This document shows positions 10,060 through 22,160 of a DNA stretch of 64,000 nt, piece after piece. The notes beneath the pieces were generated by a model. That model was not told where the DNA came from, did not search any database, and worked only from the letters and a program-made list of their open reading frames with translations. Within the stretch, counting starts at the first letter, position 1, and each line of letters opens with the position of its first letter. Source of the DNA: Polytrichum commune (Eukaryota; Streptophyta; Polytrichopsida; Polytrichales; Polytrichaceae); assembly GCA_950295325.1 (NCBI GenBank), contig OX485807.1, positions 34,008,440 through 34,072,439 of the forward strand, read 5' to 3'. The position numbers and the translations under genes were made by a program.

Positions 10060-12095
10060 TTTGCTTACTATCCTAACAAACCTATCAATGCTATGGTGTG
10101 TCTAAGACTATGTGTGTGCCTATGTGCAAATAATGAGAAAACAAATTAACGTATAAACTTACCCAGCTGTTGGGCAGCAGGCAGCAGGCTCTGGAGCGGC
10201 AGCGTCAGCAAACCTGGTGTCAACGGTAGCGGCTCCTCGGTCGCAGGATTTCCTCTTGCAGCAGCGTCCTTCAGCTTCCTTGGGTAGATTTTTGTTGCAC
10301 ACTGGCCCTCCAGCGGCTGTAGTAAGTTTTTCCACACTCCGGCACAGCAACTCTAGCAGCTGCAGCCCGCTACTCCACACTACGGTAGTGTAAACAGCAC
10401 GCAACTTCAGTCGCTTACAACACTCTCCTTCAGCCACTCCCGACACGTAACAGCACCAGTCTTCTTAGTCTTCAACAACAACAGGTTAGTTTTTTACAGC
10501 GCGGCTGGATGTTGAGTCTTCTCCTTCCGGCAGCTGTGTCCCTTGCACTTCAGCAGCTTCAATGTCTCCTGACCCTTTCCAGTGGCTTCCGCACGTAGTG
10601 GTTTTCTGCCTGTGGTTGCAGGTGCAGGTACAGACTTCGAGTAGCCGGTACTCCTTTGTGTGTTGGTGTTGGCTTCATGTAACGACACGTTTCCTGGTCT
10701 GCAGTTTTGATTTGCCTCCTAGTTCCGGTTTTGTCGGCAGCAGCTGCAGCTCTGGTGTTTGGTTTTTGATGTGTGTAATCCCTGGTGCTCTATGCAGCGT
10801 TGGGAATGTAAGATCTGTTTCTACTAATAAAGAGCTGTTTTCTATCTTCTTGGTCAAATTATATCTCCTCCGATTTGTATCTGACTTTCAACCTACAAGC
10901 GGCCTAGTTCAAGAATCCTAGCAGCAATCTATCTTCTTGGTCAAATTATATCTCCTCCGATTTGCATCTGGCTTTCGACCTACAAGCGTCCCGGTTCAAG
11001 AGTCCTAGCAGTGCAGTTTCACTTCTATGGGTATTCTGTGGGTTTTAATCTTTCAGAACCTCACTCTGGGCTCTTGAGCTATGCAATCGCTCTACTTCTG
11101 GGAGTTTTTCTATCGTTGTGTTTCGCCGAACTCTGGGAAGCCTAATCAAATCAATGTAGTCTCTCTACTTCCAAAGATCTGACTGTCTGATCTTCTCTAT
11201 ATTCTCCGATCTGCGGGGGTTGAATTCAAAGAGATCAAAAACAATATTTCTATCTAATTGAGATCTCTCAATCCGTCATACTACGTCGGTAGATCTGATA
11301 CTCAGTGAGTCTCAGATTAGGGTGCGCCTTAGCCGGATGCGCGTTTGCGGTGCACGGTTGCTGCAGTTGTGTGTGATCCGGTACTCCAGTCATGCAGCTA
11401 CAGAACTCGGCAGTTGAATTCGGCAGGTTTCTTCGACAACAGGGTGAGGTCAGCTTTTTCTGGTGCACAGCGGTGGCAGTCTTCGTACTTCTTCAGCGTA
11501 TGTTGTCCTGGAGCTTCGGAGGGGAGAATGAGGATTTGGTGTTTTGACAGGGTCTTTTATGTTGGGGTGGAGTCGTTCGTTGAGGTGTCTGTAGATCGCT
11601 GTGCCCTTTCAAAATCCGAAGAGGTGGGTGGCTGGGGGGAGAGAGTTTCGAGGAGCAGCATATTTGCCGCTTCTACTCTTGCTCTTTCCCCCTTACCTCC
11701 AACGGCCTCCCAGATCTTGCAGGGCTTCGCCAATCTGCTACGTTTCTACAAGCTCCATCCTTCTTTTCCGGCCAGCCATACATTTTCCAATCACATGGAA
11801 AAAAAATGAACCCATGCATTAGGAAACAAGAATGGTCTGAACCAAGATATGAAGCTCAAAGAAAAGCTCATGTTTTGGAGAATTATTTTGGAATGTAGGG
11901 TCCAAGGCAGGGTCTGGCTGAAGGGTTGAATTCAATGAACGGGGACAACCAACTACTAGTTACATACGAACCGGTTGAAAAAGAGCCAATCGAAGTTCAA
12001 GACTTTAAAAAATTTGCTAATTACTTCAAAAAAATTTATAGAATATACCTCATATTAATAAGGAAAACTTTAAAATGTCAACATAACCGATTAGA
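10060..12095. other. gene-free CAG/CTG-rich region with an 87-bp tandem duplication
   Basis: No gene is recognised. 10150-10780 is rich in CAGC/GCTG words on both strands, which generates several overlapping small open frames. An 87-bp unit beginning 'ctatcttcttggtcaaatta' at 10842 is repeated directly at 10929 with a few differences. The region resembles an untranslated or leader region of a retroelement (perhaps the ORF1-like one), but no LTR ends, primer-binding site or poly-purine tract could be confirmed. Confidence 0.4.
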
Positions 12096-12104
12096 TTAGG
12101 GTTT
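12096..12104 (-). promoter_or_regulatory. telo-box (AAACCCTAA) upstream of BTF3
   Basis: The plus strand reads TTAGGGTTT, the reverse complement of the plant telo-box AAACCCTAA. Telo-boxes are known in promoters of plant translation-related genes. It lies about 320 bp before the putative leader-exon donor of BTF3, whose product belongs to that functional class. Distance to the true transcription start is unknown. Confidence 0.35.
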
Positions 12105-12421
12105 TGACCAATTATGCCCGAAAATCTCCTTGGACATTGGTTCAATTTGCCTCAAATTGGTCCCTAAGGTTCTTGGACCGTGGACGCCCATCTAAAGCGC
12201 CCCTTGAGTTATCGATAGGGAAGCCTTTTGGACCTCGTGCTTGCCTTGGTAATCCTATGGACGGGTAGGGAAAGGGGTGGCCCGGCATTATACCGGGCGA
12301 CCCGGCGCCGCAGGGTCCCTTGGGTGGCCTTTACCCTAGCTGCTACATCTGCCTCGACCTCCCTTCGCCCGCCCTCTCTTCATCGCCATCGCTTCGGCGC
12401 TGCCTCCGCCATCCCTTCAAG

Positions 12422-13597
12422 GTAAGCTTAACCAACTTCCCCGGCCGCTGCGCACTGTCTCGTATCGCATTTCCAATACTCATTCACTTTTCTTGAAGTT
12501 ATCAAGTTTTCTGAGCAATAGGGCATCAGCTTCACCTACTTCGCAAGATAGCCACCCGTCAAGTCACTCGCGCTCTGCGACTTTACGCGAGTAGCGTAGA
12601 TTTCTGAGCCTCGAAGCTCATCAGGAATCTCTACAAAGATTGGAACAACGTGTGTGAAGTTCCATTTCATTGTGCCCCTGTATTTGTCTGTAGAGAAACT
12701 CTGCCGGGTCGCCGTTTGTGGTGAGAAAGGTTAGGTTAGGAGCTTTTGTCTGTGGTTTTGTTTTGCATTCTGAAGCTACACTGAAGCTCGAGCTTGTGTA
12801 GGGAGTGTATTTCAGACTCAGTCATTGTGTGTTACTAGTTAGACCTAAAAGTTAGGTTAAGACCTATTTAGTGAACTAAAGGTTTTGTTGCCCCAGGTTC
12901 ATGCAATTATGCCTGAAGTTCTCAATGAAGAAGAGCGAGTGCCTGCCGTAGAGTATATTGCCTATACGCAGTCATCTTTTCCTCGTGAGGGGAGTCAGAT
13001 GTCTCCTGGCACCTTTTTGCCGCGAAATTAATGGGGAGAAGCTGCATAGCTCTACGTCCGTCTGAAGCGCTTGGATTTGCACCAAGAGCTTGAGCCTTCT
13101 GTCTGTCTGTTTGGGATTGTAGAATTGATTCAACATTTGTTCGAGTGGAATTTATAGAAGGCGAATATATAGAACCCCTTTAACATTGGTAGTAACTAGA
13201 AATAAGATAGTGAAATGTTTGGCTTCGAAAAGTTGTCACGTTTTGGCTCAAACTGTGAGCTGGTTGAGAATGGTCATTTAGGTCTTAAAGATAATGTTTT
13301 TATATAAGTGTGGAGGGAGTCAATATTCGGAGACCTATTCTGTAGTTATTGTGCGTTCTAATTCCATATGGCACTATCTATCCTAGTCTCTCGCTTGTTT
13401 TGGATTTGTTTCCACACCTTGTGTATATTGAGAGTTGTGTTGAGGTCCTGGGCACCAAATACAGTGAACCCTAGTCTTCTCTTGCCCCAATTCATGGGGC
13501 GCTATTGCTGTTATTCTCACAGCTAGAGGGAGTTCAGAGTAGTTTGGCTCTGAAGTGAAAGATAGATTGCTTACAATGTAACATGGTGGTGCTACAG
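12422..13597 (+). other. putative 5'-UTR intron of BTF3
   Basis: A GC-rich stretch (about 12260-12421) ends in a strong donor, TTCAAG|GTAAGC. An acceptor GCTACAG falls immediately before the BTF3 start ATG at 13598. A leader intron ending at or near the start codon is plausible for a highly expressed housekeeping gene. The 5' end of the leader exon is not determined. Nothing else coding is seen in the 1.18 kb. Confidence 0.5.
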
Positions 13598-14634
13598 ATG
13601 AACAGGGAGAAGCTTATGAAGATGGCCAGTGCGGTCCGCACTGGTGGCAAGGGCAGCGTCAGAAGGTCAGTGTTACATGCTCGCAGCTCAGTGCTTTTGT
13701 GGAATGTGCTGTAGTGGGTGTGTGATGTTTGATCAGTGGATCAGTTGGTGCATCATCCCTTGAGGTCATTTGCACAGGATTTACTATGCCGATGCAGATG
13801 TTATGATTTGTGGCCTAGTGAATCCTTACATCTTGTGACTGGTGCCCTGTTGTTCTTTCCCAGGAAGAAGAAAGCGGTGCATAAGACCACCACCACAGAT
13901 GACAAGAGATTGCAGAACACCTTGAAGAGACTTGGTGTTAACACCATCCCCGGAATTGAAGAAGTGAACATCTTCAAGGACGAGACTGTCATCCACTTTG
14001 TTAACCCTAAGGGTATGCCTATTTGAGTTTTGACGTTCTGGCCTCTCTTCTTCTCTTGCTTTAGCTTGATGATGCCCTGTAATTTCTCATAGCTTGCTGT
14101 CCAATGAAGAGATTGGCTCAAGATTTCCTTGATTGTGCCTGTTGTCACAGAATGCTACGGTGTTCCAAATTTTGACTTGTCTATTCTGGTGCTCAATGTC
14201 TTGTCTCTTTTTATTTGTTTGGACAATCTCCAACTCATTCCTGCTTTTGGTTCACCTTCCTCAATTCGCCCTTGTCTTACTTGAATATGATGTAGCTGTA
14301 CATGAAGTGAGTCATATTTGTTGTGTCAACATGTGGTAGAAAATTGGAAACCTCTAACAATAATGCTTTTGCACCTGCAGTGCAAGCTTCAATTGCTGCA
14401 AATACTTGGGTGGTGAGTGGGCCTTCTCAAACAAAGAAGCTCCAAGATCTTTTGCCTGGTATTATCAACCAGCTAGGTCATGACAACTTGGCAAACTTGA
14501 AGAAGATTGCTCAGCAGTTCCAGACTCAACAAAACTTAGGAGGCATTGCTGAGGAGGAAGATGATGATGATGTCCCTGACCTTGTAGAAGGTGAGACATT
14601 TGAGGAAGCTGCTAAGAAGGAAGTTACTGCGTAG
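13598..14634 (+). CDS. BTF3: Basic transcription factor 3 / NAC beta subunit
   Basis: Three coding exons, 13598-13665, 13864-14012 and 14381-14634, join in frame to 156 residues, the usual size for plant BTF3. The protein begins [20 protein letters not shown], the conserved plant BTF3 start. It continues with the basic [19 protein letters not shown] ribosome-binding segment and the NAC beta-barrel (about residues 35-100: '[18 protein letters not shown]', '[14 protein letters not shown]'). An acidic tail ([21 protein letters not shown]) closes it. Junctions are AGAAG|GTCAGT, AAGG|GTATGC and TGCAG|TGCAAG. The family pairs with NAC-alpha at the ribosome exit site and guides nascent-chain targeting; the 'transcription factor' name is historical. 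All conserved blocks are intact, so the gene should be functional. Confidence 0.95.
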
Positions 14635-16171
14635 GACAGGTGTTGTAAAGAGTTTTAAATGCATCTGGTCTCTTGCAATGGCCGTTGTAATAGTCTCCCA
14701 AGCAGCACAGGTTGGGGAACTTCTTTTTACCGTTTTCCCCCTTCCTGAGTATCTTGTAATGCCAAGACAATCGGGATTGATCATAAATGAAAAGAAAGGT
14801 AACTTCTTTTTCTGCCTCTTTTGTACAAGCTTGGATCATTATTGAGAGTTAACGTGAATTGGGAGGGCATGGACCTGTTTCTTCAATTGTTTATGACAAC
14901 ACATGGATCCCTATAAAGATCTTATCGTATCGCCTCGAATATTAGACTACGGGTGGTAATGTAATGTTGTAGAGCAATCAGTGACAATACCTCAAACTGG
15001 ACAAGAGGCTGGCTCCACTTGGCTATTTTTTGTGTTGTCTCATTATTCTATTCAGGAGTTTTTAGTGTTGTGTTCAACGTTTTGGAGAGTTAATTAGACT
15101 TGCCATGTCACTGCTTCAATCTTTGATACACTACATTGCTACTGTACCGTTTGTTAATCTCTAGGAAAAGAAGTTATTGATCAAGACTATTGAACTTGAC
15201 ATACACCTCCCTTTGAGAGAGATTTGAACTACACTCAGTGAAATAATCAAGTTTGATCTACTTATATATAAAGTATGTAAGAAATATGTACTTTGGTATT
15301 TTAGTTTGGTATATTAGAAGTGTGGTTTGTATTTTTCAAGTTGAATCCATGTGAATCCTAAATCCAATGTCGATTTGGGTTCCAGTTAAATGCTCACGTT
15401 TCAGTTAAGGCGTTAAGGGGCTTAAGGTTATGATACTCAATTGTGTCCTCTTTTTACACTAGATGGTATGAAACTATCATCAAATTATTTCCTAGACAAC
15501 AAACAACAAATCTATCACCACCCATTGAAAAGACATACCAATGTATTATTGTATTCAACAACTTCATAATACTGAATGTATGAAGGTCCAAATTGTGCTT
15601 CAAAAGTGTTTGGGGTTAAGCCAGAAATGTCAAAAATGACCCGTTTAGAAATGTAATCTTCTAATTAAAGCGCATCTATTCCAAATTACAGGCAGATTTG
15701 GGCCTGTGATATATTTATGTAAATTGGGTAAATCATCCACATAACAACCATTGTTTACAGGTTCAAAGTGCATGTTATGTTGGAAAATTTGTGGCAAGGG
15801 CTCCCCATTCATTGCCATATCTGTAAAGGTTTGCGGAACGTGGATACAATTAACCACATTTTTCAACAAAATGAGCATGTTTGTGGCTTCCGCAAACTTG
15901 TCACAAACATAATGAGGAGCAATTAATGTTCTTAACTCCCCCTGGATTTCGGCCTAAGGGTGATTTACTTACCTTAACATGACTCATTTACACCTAATAG
16001 TGAGTCATTTATCTTAAATTGCTTGGGATGCTTTATTTGATGAGCTCTTTATCATGTCTTCTTGATTTTAAGAGTTTTTCCTTGGGAGCGGATATGGAGA
16101 TGGTAGTGGGTGAGATAGGCTTCCTTTGCAATTTCAAAACAAGTACAGTACAAGGGTAGATGGGCATGAAA
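14635..16171. other. BTF3 3' flank and intergenic DNA
   Basis: The first few hundred bases are likely BTF3 3'-UTR. Beyond that no coding frame longer than about 80 codons appears and no mobile-element ends were found. Confidence 0.4.
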
Positions 16172-16490
16172 TGGTTACTTCTCCAACTAGCCCTCTTCTC
16201 TTAGGATATATTCTCTTAGCAATTCCAAATTGAGGACGCATCCACTTTCCTCAAAGTATTTGGAGCTGATATGACTATCTTATTCATTATCAAATTGAAG
16301 ATTCTCATGCTCTTTAATTGATAATATGTCACCCCCGTGGTCCTAGTATGGTTAGCATATTTTGACCACACAATCCAATCTCTTAAAACACATGTCTTTT
16401 TGGTATCCATTCTTAGAGCCACAACCAACCATATACCACACGAGTACATGTGTATGATTAAGATAAGTGACCTATTTAGGCACGTCTACC
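16172..16490. repeat. dispersed repeat family, copy 1
   Basis: This roughly 300-bp segment aligns by eye with 35160-35515, and part of it with 40510-40700. Shared landmarks, in order: 'cttctcttaggatat', 'tttggagct(g/c)atatga', 'ttagcatattttga', 'caatccaatct' and a 'tttggtat(c)cattctta' block near the end. The copies are heavily diverged and have no coding frame, so the family is old. Its class is unknown. Confidence 0.55.
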
Positions 16491-16772
16491 TTCGGCAATC
16501 TTAAGTCTTTCTTCCAATTAGACCATCAAATTGATATTAGCCTCCTGCTCATGGAGGCCACCGCATTCGTTACTTTATACAACTACCCCTTTTGACACTA
16601 TCTTAATGTACTTTTAGTCCCATAAGCCTTTTGGCTTTGTGACTTTAAAATAAATTTCATTTCATTTCATTGTTTGAGGCACTATTCAATAAGCTAGAGC
16701 TATGTACTTTGTAAAGAACATGAAGTCCTTGTCTTGAATAAAACCAAGTCTTGGCTGGGATGCTAATAGGTA

Positions 16773-17057
16773 CTCCCTCCGTTCCAAAACGATTGTCCTA
16801 TCCCCATAACTTTTTTTGTCCTGAAACGATTGTCCGGTTCATCTGCCCGGCTAGAAATTTGAGGCTCAAAGTCAAATATTTTCACGCCAAACTTTTTTAT
16901 ATCAAGAAGTCTTTTGACACCGCAACTTCCGGGGCGTTTCGGAGTAGTTGTTGTTTCATATTTCAAGAGTCATGCTTACAACTACTTGGTCAATGGTCAC
17001 CGGACCTTAATCTTGCCAAGGTTAGGAACACGGACAATCTTTTTAGGACGGGAAGAG
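16773..17057. mobile_element. Stowaway-like MITE (Tc1/mariner type)
   Basis: The left end is TA|CTCCCTCCGTTCCAAAACG followed by ATTGTCC. The right end is GGACAATCTTTTTAGGACGG followed by GAAGAG|TA, its imperfect inverted copy. TA flanks (16771-16772 and 17058-17059) and the CTCCCTCCGT terminus are the textbook signature of Stowaway MITEs. The 285-bp length is typical. The open frames inside have no transposase similarity. Confidence 0.85.
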
Positions 17058-17059
17058 TA

Positions 17060-20000
17060 ATAAACATCCCATTCTTCAAGGTTTAGGAAGTAGGTTTCAA
17101 TGAATGCCTACTTATGGACCTTAAGGATTGACCGATATAGTCATGAAACAACTTTGGTGGGCACTATGACGGTCACATGTGTCATTGACCACATAAATAT
17201 GCACCAACTCACCCTAAGAGATGACTTTGACCTAAGTGACTAGCTTTCTTGGATGCACAAGAAAGCTACATAGTCTGAGTCTTTACTACATACAATCACA
17301 TGTCAATAGAGTATGTTTTTAATTTGTAAGAACCATATGTTGAATTCTCTAGTAGTGGATAGTAGTTATATGTAGTCTTGTAGAGTTATAACGTTTGGTG
17401 AATAGTAGTAGTAGTGGTGGTTTTTATGTCCACCTTTCACAAAGATGTGTCTACATGTTTGGAAAGTGCTTTGGACTATCATAAATTCATGATATTTTCT
17501 TATGATTTGGGCGTATATGGTGTGGAATCTTTCCCAAGGGGTGCACCTTCCATTAAAAACAAAGAACCATGTGCGTCACAACATACTTTAAAACCTCCCT
17601 ATATACAAGTTTTAAAAATAAATAAATAAATAATAATTTTAAAACAATAATTTATTTCTTTGGTTTTGGTTTTGGTTTTGGTTTTGTAGAATCAAGCAAT
17701 ACATGTACACTTTCAATGTGTACAAAAATTTACATTCATATATAATGATTAACATAAGTATAAAAATGTACTTTCAAATAATAATGAACCCCTATCATAT
17801 GTATTATGCAAAACCCTAGCATTTATTGATAAAGTTGTCAAAGATTTTTTCATCCCCTGGATGTAACTCATAAGCATCTACAATAAATGTCATAGAAGCT
17901 AATGCGATTATTATTTCTGAATCTACCATCAAATGATCTGTAAGGATGTAAGCTCAATTATTGTTAGTTCCTCTTTGATACCAACATCAACCAATCTCCA
18001 TGCTTAATCTTAGAACTTGCAACCCTTAGGACTTTAGATAATTGCGATCCCTAAATGTTTGATCCAAATTGTTGCACACATTGGAGGTTTACTGATGATA
18101 CGGAAACAATGAAGAGAAAACTCACATGGGGATCAACACCTTTGCAATTTTGATGTTGCCCATGATCTAACAAAGGCATCAATTACCCGCATCAACCACG
18201 AAGAAGCGTTGGCTGTTCCTCTTGCAACCCTAAGCAAGAAGTGGGCATCGTTCTTAGCTCAACCACCCCTTTCAAAACCCTAATACTACCTCTTCCATAC
18301 ATACATGGATGAGATAAGGAAATGAGAAAATTATTCATCCTAGTTTCATAAGATATTAAATACTTATCCCATAAAGTCTAGTGACCCTACCATACAAGTA
18401 CAAATGTTATGTATTTTCTAGAGGTCCTCCATACATGTACATTACTACGAGTTAAAATTTGTGTAGCATATGTGTATGTAGTACGGAGAAGTACTCCTTT
18501 TGTGCACTCACGTATACTCATACGTGTTATGAAAGGTGCACCCCCCGGGAATCTTTGGCCATATAAACATGCTCACCTTGTTGAGGAAAGTTATGTTTTG
18601 CTCCATTTGTAGTTCAATGATATATTATTTAATTTGTATTATACATAGGGTTTGAGGTAAATGGGCTTAATTTGGTTACTTGTCTTACATGGACATCTAC
18701 AAGCTTATTTTAGTGGTGTGTGCTTAGGTGTGAATTTAATAGTGGACACCATGAATCTATGTGCTTAAAAGAGATTGGACTATGTGTTCAAAAAAATATT
18801 AACTATTCTACACTCAATAGTTGACATAATTGTTATTGTTATTCTTGTTTCATTTTTCATTTTTCATTTTATTTTTTCTTTCTGCCTTTGCTAAAATCTT
18901 GCATAGAGTAGTAGCTTGGGTTAAGGGTGAGTACATGATTAAGGCTATTTAAAATGATAACTAGATGTACCATGTGTGCTCGTGTGCAAGAAGGGCCCAC
19001 TCTAAGGGCCTAGCCGCACAGTGCGGTGAGTTGATCGAAACTGGCAGGTAACTGAAGAAAAACCCCTAACCAAAACCATATAGCACAATCAACTAATTGG
19101 TTGAATTACAATGTGTCAAATGCTTTTTTCAACTTTTGTTAACTAGATCCTAGGTCATGTAGAACAATTTTTAGTAGTATTCCAATTCACTTTGAGTTTC
19201 TCTTGGATATTGTAACCACAGTTAGACATTAAATGATGGACGTTCATTAGTATTACTTGTGTGTGGCTATTGTGATTTAGTCCATAGTTTTTGTGCAGGC
19301 AAGGTGGAGTTTATTTGCAATGCTCAATGCTGGCAAGTTGCTCTTGGAAGATTATCTGCCGTGTGCAGATTGTGGGTTACTAGTAGTTGGCATGGGATGC
19401 GGTTGCAAAGTGCGTGTGGTAGAGCAAGACACCTACATGTGCATTGGCGCAACTAAACCTCAGGGTTTGAATGCTTTGTAGTGCGAGCTTGGTTAGGGCA
19501 ATATGATGGTAATTTGCCAACTAGCTTGCCTATGTTTGGCGCAACCTTTGGACTTTGAAATATGGTTCGGTGCTAATTGGGATGCTTTGGGGACTTGGAT
19601 GATGGTTCGGAGACCTACTAGATGCTTTGTGAACTAGAATTTTGGTGTCTCCTACAGGTTGTTTGCAACCCAAATGTGACTTTCATTTGTTGAATTGAAC
19701 ATGGTTTTCCAATTGAATTTTGCAATGAGAGCCATGAGAGGAGGAGTTTGGTGATGATCTCTTGGAGTGATAGGGGACTCTCGCACACGGTGCAGGGTGG
19801 ATTAGCACAATATTAGAGTTCAATAGTCCATAGTGCATTGAGAGTTGTTACCTTGACCTTGAATGTGCTAAACGAATTTTGACCAAAAAAAGAAATTGCA
19901 CATGTGATTGATGTGCTTACCAAAGTACCCATAGAGGCCATAACATCTCCCAATGTTGTGAAATGTGCTCCCACTTCAAGGAAGGGGTCATGATTCATGC

Positions 20001-20612
20001 TCGCATATACCTCTTCCCAACTCTTCTAGTCCATACTCATCATCCTAATATCCAAGTGCGTAATCAATTATAGGAAAGGTACATCGTGTCATTTTCATTG
20101 AGTTTAGCAAAGTGCAATGTGGTCATTTACAAGAGTGAGAAAGAGAATCACATCTCAATGATTTGAAGCACGAGATGGTTGTTTGGATTGGATTTAAGTT
20201 CATGTACATCATTGAACCGCAACATCAAGGACCTCAAGTTAGTGCGTTCGGCTCCTTAAGCATATTTGAGGTGCATGTCAATGATTGGAAGAATACTCAT
20301 CGTTGTTTGTTGAACACTTTTACGCCCAAATAGCAATAGTCTATCGTATTGCTCAAAGACAAATTCCACCTACATTGCAAGAGACACATTCATGTGATGA
20401 GCTATTGATTGATGGAAGTTGCAAGTAGGAAACAAATAAACTGTGAGTGAGGCAACATCTACCTAGTTTGGAGGCTCAATCCATGTCCTTGTGCTCCTCT
20501 GAACACAAGAGAAACCCATAGTAAAAGAATTTGTATCCAAACCAATAATCTTCAAGCATGGAGTGCAAAACCTTTAACCAACCTAATCGCATGCGAGCAT
20601 GTGAAAATTTTT
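17060..20612. other. gene-free intergenic DNA
   Basis: No supported gene. A (GGTTTT)n-type tract lies at about 17660-17686. Short open frames at 17414, 18409 and 19259 show no domain or start context. AT content is high, with scattered homopolymer runs. Confidence 0.4.
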
Positions 20613-22160
20613 GGCGACCTGGACAACCTACCAATGCATTGAGGACCTTCGGCGACCTGGACAACCTACCAATGCATTGAAAACCTTTGGCCACCTAGAC
20701 AACCTACGAATGCATTGAAAACCTACGGCGACCTGGACAACCTATCAATGCATTGAGAACCTACCAATGCATTGAGGACCTTCGACGACATGGATAACCT
20801 ACCAATGCATTGAGAACCTTCAAAAACCTGGACAACCTACAAATGCATTGAGAACCTTCAAAGACCTGGACAACCTACGAATGCATTGAGAACCTTTGGC
20901 CACTTGGACAACTACGAATGCATTGAAAACCTACGGCGACCTAGACAACCTATCAATGCATTGAGAACCTACCAATGCATTGAGGACCTTCGGCGACCTA
21001 GACAACCTACAAATGCATTGAGAACCTTCAACGACCTGGACAACCTACCAATGCATTGAAAACCTTCGACGACCTGGACAACCTATCAATGCATTGAGAA
21101 CCTACCAATGCATTGAGGACCTTTGGCGACCTGGATAACCTACCAATGCATTGAGGACCTTCGGCGACCTGGACAACCTACCAATGCATTGAGAACCTTT
21201 GGCGACTTGGACAACCTACCAATGCATTGAAAACCTTCGGTGACCTGGACAACTTATCCATGCATTGAGAACCTACCAATGCATTGAGGACCTTCGGCGA
21301 CCTGGATAACCTACCAATACATTGAGAACCTTCGGCGACTTGGACAACCTACAAATGCATTGAGAACCTTCGACGACCTAGACAACCTACGAATGCATTG
21401 AAAACCTTCGGCGACCTGGACAACCTATCAATGCATTGAGAACCTACCAATGCATTGAGGACCTTCGGCGACCTGGATAACCTACCAATGCATTGAGAAC
21501 CTTCGGCGACCTGGACAACCTACAAATGCATTGAGAACCTTCGACGACTTGGACAACCTACGAATGCATTGAAAACCTTCGGCGACTTGGACAACCTATC
21601 AATGCATTGAGAACCTACCAATGCATTGAGGACCTTCGGTGACCTGGATAACCTACCAATGCATTGAGAACCTTCGGCGACTTGGACAACCTACAAATGC
21701 ATTGAGAACCTTCGACGACCTGGACAACCTACGAATGCATTGAAAACCTTCGGCGACCTGGACAACCTATCAATGCATTGAGAACCTACCAATGCATTGA
21801 GGACCTTCGGCGACCTGGATAACCTACCAATGCATTGAGAACCTTCGGCGACTTGGACAACCTACAAATGCATTGAGAACCTTCGACGACATGGACAACC
21901 TACGAATGCATTGAAAACCTTCGGCGACTTGGACAACCTATCAATGCATTGAGAACCTACCAATGCATTGAGGACCTTCGGTGACCTGGATAACCTACCA
22001 ATGCATTGAGAACCTTCGGCGACTTGGACAACCTCCAAATGCATTGAGAACCTTCGACGACCTGGACAACCTACGAATGCATTGAAAACCTTCGGCGACC
22101 TGGACAACCTATCAATGCATTGAGAACCTACCAATGCATTGAGGACCTTCGGCGACCTGG
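20613..22160. repeat. minisatellite array with 38-bp unit and 171-bp higher-order repeat
   Basis: The basic unit is 38 bp and contains the perfect palindrome CAATGCATTG followed by 'agaacctt', 'cggcgacctgg' and 'acaacctac'. An extra half unit of 19 bp (CAATGCATTGAGAACCTAC) appears at intervals. Taking 'caacctatcaatgcattgag' as an anchor, copies begin at 20738, 20946, 21079, 21250, 21421, 21592, 21763, 21934 and 22105. From 21079 on the spacing is exactly 171 bp, that is four 38-bp units plus 19. The two halves of the 38-mer match at about 10 of 19 positions, suggesting an older 19-bp origin. There are no unique spacers, so it is not a CRISPR-like array. Confidence 0.95.

Noticed and set aside
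10146-10446. Overlapping open frames rich in Ala, Gly and Arg
   Set aside because: They are produced by CAG/CTG-rich sequence in several frames at once, with no domain or consistent frame.
20613-22160. CRISPR-like array of regular repeats
   Set aside because: Units are contiguous with no unique spacers, and this is a eukaryotic window. It is a tandem minisatellite.
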